Positions 60,411 to 64,000 of a stretch of 64,000 nucleotides of DNA are shown here, piece by piece. The stretch spans positions 149,831 to 213,830 of the forward strand of contig JAZOAI010000011.1 in NCBI GenBank assembly GCA_045595365.1. Direction: 5' to 3'. The position numbers and the translations under genes are program-made. Numbering within the stretch: position 1 is the first letter of the stretch; the number at the start of each line of letters is the position of its first letter. The DNA is from SIG480 sp045595365 (GTDB lineage: Bacteria; Bacillota; Clostridia; Oscillospirales; JAAYXM01). Below the pieces are notes generated by a model. The model did no database searches and was not told the origin of the DNA. It was given only the letters and a program-made list of their open reading frames with translations.

Positions 60411-61142
60411 TCACCAATCTCCAAGCTCATACATTATTGCCGAGCATACTGCAAGCGGAGCGGTTTCAGTCCGCATTATGCGAGGGCCGAGAGTGACAAT
60501 CTCGGCACCGTTTACTTTTGCCGCTTCAACCTCTGACGGGTCAAAGCCGCCTTCTGGCCCTATAAAAATATTAAATCTCTTCCCTTTCGTTTCTCTCAGG
60601 ACAGACGAAAGGGAATTTTCATCTTCGCATTCATACGGCATTATTGTAATCGCGTTGTCGCTGGAAACCCGATTTATAAACTCTTTAAAGTCGATTGCAT
60701 TTTCAACCTCGGGAATAATCCCGCGCCCGCATTGTTTCGCCGCCTCTGCTGCGATTTTCTGCCAGCGCGCGGTTTTCTTTTCGGTATCCTTCGGAATGCT
60801 TACCGTCCGTTTCGTTATTACCGGAACGATTCTCACAACGCCGAGTTCAACACATTTTTGAATTATATAATCCATTTTATCGCTTTTGGGCATTCCTTGA
60901 TAAAGCGAAATATCAATCGGCGGCTCGGCGGTGTTTAAATAGCTTTTTTTAATTTCCGCAATAACCTCGCCATCGGAAAAGCCGGAGATAATGCATTCAT
61001 AGTCGTTCCCGCATTTGTCGCAGACTTCAATAGCCTCGCCTTCACGCAGGCGGAGAACCTTTGTTATATGCTTAACGTCATCACCGGTTATGCGTATATT
61101 TTTTTCATCAATAGCTGATTTATCGACAAAAAACCTTGGCAA
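60411..61142 (-). CDS. rsmE: 16S rRNA (uracil1498-N3)-methyltransferase RsmE
   Basis: SPOUT methyltransferase that makes m3U1498 in 16S rRNA. The 243-residue protein has an N-terminal PUA-like domain (about 1-70; MPRFFVD, HITKVLRLR) and a knotted C-terminal domain with IGPEGGF (about 196-202) and the RIMRTETAPLA motif. The start is TTG 61142; the nearest AAGGA is about 12 bases away. It is monocistronic, between its own promoter and the convergent spoIIR. Confidence 0.95.
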   Translation of the reverse strand: MPRFFVDKSAIDEKNIRITGDDVKHITKVLRLREGEAIEVCDKCGNDYECIISGFSDGEVIAEIKKSYLNTAEPPIDISLYQGMPKSDKMDYIIQKCVELGVVRIVPVITKRTVSIPKDTEKKTARWQKIAAEAAKQCGRGIIPEVENAIDFKEFINRVSSDNAITIMPYECEDENSLSSVLRETKGKRFNIFIGPEGGFDPSEVEAAKVNGAEIVTLGPRIMRTETAPLAVCSAIMYELGDW

Positions 61143-61176
61143 AACAAATCACGTTCCTTTTTGTGAGTTTTGCTTA

Positions 61177-61205
61177 ATTATATCAAAAAAATGAAGCTTT
61201 TACAA
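61177..61205 (-). promoter_or_regulatory. Sigma-A promoter of rsmE
   Basis: TTGTAA (61205-61200), 17 bases, TATAAT (61182-61177) with an extended -10 TG on the minus strand. Confidence 0.78.
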
Positions 61206-61219
61206 TAGAAATACAAACG

Positions 61220-61249
61220 AAAAAGGCTATTCAAATGAATAGCCTTTTT
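61220..61249 (-). terminator. Rho-independent terminator of aspA
   Basis: AAAAAGGCTATTC and GAATAGCCTTTTT form a 13-bp stem around a 4-base loop, ending in T's in either direction. It follows the aspA stop by 12 bases. Confidence 0.9.
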
Positions 61250-61261
61250 GATGCAAAATAT

Positions 61262-62653
61262 TTAGTCAACAAGCTCGGAAATTACTTCTGCAAAAATCTT
61301 GTCAATTTCTTCCTTCGGCATAATGTTCTCTTCAAGAAGAACATCATAAACCTTTCTACCCTCACGCTGAGCCTTCTTTGCGATTGTTGCCGCAGCTGTA
61401 TATCCGATATACGGGCAAAGCGATGTGACGATTCCGATGCTGTTGTCTACGCTTTCCTTACACTGCTCCTCATTTGCGGTTATGCCGTCGATGCAGTAGT
61501 CAATGAATGCCGCAACGCCGTTTGTAAGAGTGTCGAGAGATTCGAAGAGACAATGGAAGATTACCGGCTCAAAAGCATTGAGCTCAAGCTGGCCTGCTTC
61601 TGCTGCCATTGTGACTGTCATATCGTTTCCGATTATGTTGAATGCAATCTGGCTCATAACCTCAGGCATAACGGGGTTTACCTTGCCCGGCATGATAGAA
61701 GAACCGTTCTGCCTTGAAGGAAGGTTGATTTCTTCAAAACCTGCGCGCGGGCCCGAGGACATAAGTCGGAGGTCATTTGAAATCTTTGAAATGTTAGTTG
61801 CACATGCCTTGATTATTCCCGAAACAACAACAAAATCATCGAGGTTCTGGGTTGCATCAATCAAGTCCTCTGCCTGGGTAAGCTTAAGGCCTGTCACTTC
61901 TGCAATTTTCGGAACTACGTTCTTTATGTAATCCTTGTCCGCGTTAATTCCGGTTCCAACAGCAGTTCCACCCATATTAAGAACTGAAAGAATTTCAACA
62001 GCCTTTCCAAAGCGCGTGACATCTCTTCCGATAGCCTTTGCAAAAGCAGCAAAGCTGTCGCCAAGGCTTACGGGAACTGCATCCTGCATTTCGGTTCTGC
62101 CCATTTTTACAACTGACTTAAATCTCTTTGCGCAATCGTTAAATGAAGCTTCAAGGCGCGAAAGCTCGCCTATCGCCTTTTTAAGCAAGCGGACAGTCGC
62201 AATCTTACCTGCGCTGGGATATGCGTCATTCGTGGACTGACCGCAGTTTACGTGGTCGTTGGGGTGAACTATGGAATAGTCGCCCTTCTGCCCTCCGAGA
62301 ATTTCAATAGCACGGTTTGCAAGAACTTCATTTGCATTCATATTTGTAGAAGTGCCCGCTCCGCCCTGGATTGAGTCAACAATGAAGTGGTCGTCAAACT
62401 TGCCGTCTAAAGCTTCATATCCGGCCTTTACGATTGCATCCTTAATTTCGTTTGAGAATACGCCAGCCTCGGCATTGGCTATTGCCGCACCGATTTTGAC
62501 CTCACACAAAGCTCTTACAAGCTCTGTATGAACACGCTTGCCGGTAATTTTAAAGTTTTCGTTTGCGCGAAGGCTCTGCACGCCATAGTATGCATCAGCA
62601 GGAACCTGCATTGAACCTATTGAATCTTTTTCTTCTCTGAAAAGAGCTGCCAT
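61262..62653 (-). CDS. aspA: Aspartate ammonia-lyase
   Basis: Fumarase/aspartase superfamily enzyme that deaminates aspartate to fumarate and ammonia. The 463-residue protein has the superfamily signature GSSIMPGKVNPVMPEV (about 316-331); Val after NP fits aspartase, whereas fumarases usually have Thr. Also visible are GGAGTSTNMNANEVLANRA (about 96-114), the STNDAYPSA region and the TEMQDAVPVSLG loop. Codon use is of the highly expressed type. It is divergent from a LysR regulator with which it shares an overlapping promoter region. Confidence 0.93.
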   Translation of the reverse strand: MAALFREEKDSIGSMQVPADAYYGVQSLRANENFKITGKRVHTELVRALCEVKIGAAIANAEAGVFSNEIKDAIVKAGYEALDGKFDDHFIVDSIQGGAGTSTNMNANEVLANRAIEILGGQKGDYSIVHPNDHVNCGQSTNDAYPSAGKIATVRLLKKAIGELSRLEASFNDCAKRFKSVVKMGRTEMQDAVPVSLGDSFAAFAKAIGRDVTRFGKAVEILSVLNMGGTAVGTGINADKDYIKNVVPKIAEVTGLKLTQAEDLIDATQNLDDFVVVSGIIKACATNISKISNDLRLMSSGPRAGFEEINLPSRQNGSSIMPGKVNPVMPEVMSQIAFNIIGNDMTVTMAAEAGQLELNAFEPVIFHCLFESLDTLTNGVAAFIDYCIDGITANEEQCKESVDNSIGIVTSLCPYIGYTAAATIAKKAQREGRKVYDVLLEENIMPKEEIDKIFAEVISELVD

Positions 62654-62691
62654 ATTATCTCCATCCCCTTATTTATATTTATAATCTTGTA

Positions 62692-62720
62692 TTGATTATA
62701 TCATCTCCCTGTGTTATAAT
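62692..62720 (+). promoter_or_regulatory. Sigma-A promoter of the LysR-type gene
   Basis: TTGATT (62692-62697), 17 bases, TATAAT (62715-62720). It lies over the aspA promoter in mirror image: each -35 overlaps the other's -10. Confidence 0.72.
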
Positions 62721-62723
62721 CAA
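62695..62723 (-). promoter_or_regulatory. Sigma-A promoter of aspA
   Basis: TTGATT (62723-62718), 17 bases, TATAAT (62700-62695) with an extended -10 TG on the minus strand, 42 bases before the aspA ATG. Confidence 0.78.
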
Positions 62724-62743
62724 ATATATATTTTTTGATATTT

Positions 62744-62765
62744 GTTATAACTTCTAAGTTATAAC
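62744..62765. promoter_or_regulatory. Perfect 10-bp inverted repeat, likely LysR operator
   Basis: GTTATAACTT and AAGTTATAAC separated by CT, in the lysR leader directly before its GGAGG. A half-site copy GTTATAA occurs at 62713-62719, inside the shared promoter region. It is placed for autorepression or for LysR binding with looping to the promoter. Confidence 0.7.
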
Positions 62766-62778
62766 CGGAGGTGGCCCT

Positions 62779-63726
62779 ATGTTCAGCAATAAGGAATATG
62801 TTCTTGAAGTGTTTAAGGAAAAAAGTTTTTCTAAGGCAGCTAAAAACCTTTATATTTCTCAGCCCGCTCTCAGTTCAACCATCAAGCGGATTGAAACAAA
62901 AATTTCAGCGCCAATTTTTGACCGCTCGACAAACCCGATTTCGGTGACAGAAGTCGGAATGCAATATATTCAAAGCGCGCTTGAAATCAAGAAAATCGAA
63001 GACAATTTCATAAACTCCACAAATGACAGCATAAACATCCTCAAGGGCGAAATCAATGTGGGCGGCAGCAACCTCTTTTCATCCTACATTCTCCCACCAA
63101 TGATTTCAGGATTCAACAAAACCTTCCCGCATACTGTTTTTAAAATTCACGAGGACAGCACAAAGAATCTGATGTCGCTCCTTTTAGACGGCGAGCTTGA
63201 CATTGTTATCGACAATGCAGTTATTGTCAATAATAACATCTCATCATATTTTTACACGTCCGAAACGATCCTTCTTGCCGTTCCGAAGAATCTTCCCGTT
63301 AACGACTCACTTTCGGAATTCCAGCTTTCTTTTGATGATGTGAGAAACAACCTGCATACCGCTGATAATTTCCCCTGTGTTACACTTGATTCATTCAAAA
63401 ATGAGCAGTTTATTTTCTTAAAGCACGAAAACGATACAGGAAAGAAGGCAAAGCTTCTCTGCAGAAAACACGGGTTTTCGCCAAAAGTTATATTTGAGCT
63501 TGATCAGCAGGTTACGGCGTATAATATTGCCTGCTCCGGAATGGGGATTTGTTTTGTAAGCGACACTCTCATCAAAAGACTCCACGCCCCTAACAATATT
63601 GTCTACTACAAGCTCGGCGATGAGGAGACCAACAGAAATATTTATTTTTACATAAAGAAAAACAAATATATCTCACCCGCTTGCAGAAAATTTATTGAGA
63701 GCAACGTTTTTCTTTTACATTCCTAA
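62779..63726 (+). CDS. LysR family transcriptional regulator
   Basis: A 315-residue regulator with an N-terminal winged helix-turn-helix (about 1-60; FSKAAKNLYISQPALSSTIK) and a C-terminal two-lobed effector-binding domain (about 90-300). GGAGGTG precedes the ATG. It is divergent from aspA with shared promoters and a palindromic operator, so it probably controls aspA and itself in response to an aspartate- or fumarate-related signal; the ligand is not visible in the sequence. The terminator follows about 50 bases downstream. Confidence 0.93.
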   Translation: MFSNKEYVLEVFKEKSFSKAAKNLYISQPALSSTIKRIETKISAPIFDRSTNPISVTEVGMQYIQSALEIKKIEDNFINSTNDSINILKGEINVGGSNLFSSYILPPMISGFNKTFPHTVFKIHEDSTKNLMSLLLDGELDIVIDNAVIVNNNISSYFYTSETILLAVPKNLPVNDSLSEFQLSFDDVRNNLHTADNFPCVTLDSFKNEQFIFLKHENDTGKKAKLLCRKHGFSPKVIFELDQQVTAYNIACSGMGICFVSDTLIKRLHAPNNIVYYKLGDEETNRNIYFYIKKNKYISPACRKFIESNVFLLHS

Positions 63727-63773
63727 ATAATTTCTGTATAATACACTAAAAACAAAGGTTGTATTCACAATAA

Positions 63774-63812
63774 TAAAAAGCCTTGAACTCATAGAGTTCA
63801 AGGCTTTTTATG
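63774..63812. terminator. Bidirectional terminator after the LysR gene
   Basis: AAAAAGCCTTGAACTC and GAGTTCAAGGCTTTTT form a long perfect stem around ATA, with A's before and T's after. It can serve both the LysR gene and the converging S-layer-homology gene. Confidence 0.92.
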
Positions 63813-63826
63813 TCCTTTGGAACACC

Positions 63827-63863
63827 CCACATAAGGGGGAGGCTTCTCCTTGAGGAGAAGCCT
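63827..63863. repeat. Double hairpin element, possible dispersed repeat
   Basis: CCCC-ACATAA-GGGG is followed directly by AGGCTTCTCC-TTGA-GGAGAAGCCT (63840-63863). There is no T-run. It lies 12 bases beyond the stop of the S-layer-homology gene. Its form resembles dispersed intergenic palindromes of Clostridia; a second copy was not found in this window. Confidence 0.4.
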
Positions 63864-63875
63864 ATGGAAAATGCC

Positions 63876-64000
63876 TTACTTCGCTGCGATGAAATCAAGA
63901 ATTCTCTTTAAGAGAACTGCGACTTCTGCGCGGGTTGTGTTTGCAGCACCGTCGATAAGCCCGTTCTTTCCGTTGATGAGCCCGCTTGTGATGAGCGCGC
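63876..64000 (-). CDS. S-layer homology (SLH) domain protein, C-terminal end only
   Basis: Minus-strand frame entering from the window edge and ending at TAA 63878-63876. The visible 41 residues include SGLINGKNGLIDGAAN and TTRAEVAVLLKRILDFIAAK, which is the end of an SLH repeat (the TRAE motif followed by an amphipathic helix). SLH domains anchor exported proteins to secondary cell-wall polymers. The rest of the protein and its function lie outside the window. Confidence 0.8.
   Translation of the reverse strand, partial: ALITSGLINGKNGLIDGAANTTRAEVAVLLKRILDFIAAK

Noticed and set aside
1..64000. CRISPR arrays, insertion sequences, prophage, rRNA, plasmid or chromosome origin
   Set aside because: No regularly spaced direct repeats, transposase or integrase, rRNA or DnaA-box cluster could be seen. 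The gene content is uniformly core.

Overview
The window comes from a Gram-positive, endospore-forming member of the Clostridia, probably close to the Ruminococcaceae/Oscillospiraceae. The evidence is a PolC-type replicase, RemA, a PASTA kinase, a CdaA/CdaR pair, SpoIIR, SpoIVFA/SpoIVFB and an S-layer-homology protein, together with sigma-A promoters close to consensus and strong AGGAGG ribosome binding sites. G+C is moderate by eye. The DNA is densely packed housekeeping sequence. I see no prophage, insertion sequence, CRISPR array, rRNA or riboswitch, and no gene-free stretch longer than 300 bases. There is one tRNA.

Layout. (1) Positions 1-12465, minus strand: one long operon from a near-consensus promoter: yicC-remA-rpoZ-priA-def-fmt-Zn peptidase-rsmB-rlmN-stp-prkC-rsgA, then a membrane protein cut by the window edge. 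It joins translation, replication restart, rRNA modification and Ser/Thr signalling. (2) 12462-18014, minus: cdaA-cdaR (c-di-AMP synthesis), DUF5685, a J-domain protein with a cysteine-rich tail and a membrane protein, preceded by DUF3343 and a cysteine desulfurase. (3) 18072-26102, mixed: a D,D-carboxypeptidase, ppdK, a MATE pump divergent from an AraC regulator, tRNA-Gly, a very small cysteine-rich gene and an AI-2E family membrane protein. (4) 26100-36242, minus: yceD-rpmF-DUF512-der-plsY-gpsA-rluB, and an M16 protease pair-lgt-folD. (5) 36323-40046, plus: ylxM-ffh-rpsP-khpA-rimM-trmD (protein targeting and ribosome maturation). (6) 40024-47056, minus: spoIVFA-spoIVFB, fba-comEC-holA-rnmV and a GNAT-like gene. 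(7) 47091-57603, minus: pyrH-frr-uppS-cdsA-dxr-rseP-ispG-polC (pyrimidine, ribosome recycling, lipid carrier, MEP isoprenoid and replication genes). (8) 57635-64000, mixed: an OGG-type glycosylase, DUF6062, a Gx transporter, spoIIR, rsmE, aspA divergent from a LysR regulator, and the 3' end of an S-layer-homology gene.

No wholly new multi-gene system is obvious. The most interesting signals are: the aspA/lysR intergenic region, where two mirrored sigma-A promoters use overlapping bases and a perfect 10-bp inverted repeat lies in the lysR leader; a 53-residue protein with 13 cysteines at 24570-24731, with its own ribosome binding site and a possible promoter; the c-di-AMP/DUF5685/J-domain cluster with clustered cysteines; a perfect palindrome centred on the -35 box of the ffh/rpsP operon; and sporulation-type promoter candidates before spoIIR and the D,D-carboxypeptidase. 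Several classical neighbours are missing from otherwise conserved operons: gmk and coaBC, glmM, rplS, and rpsB-tsf.
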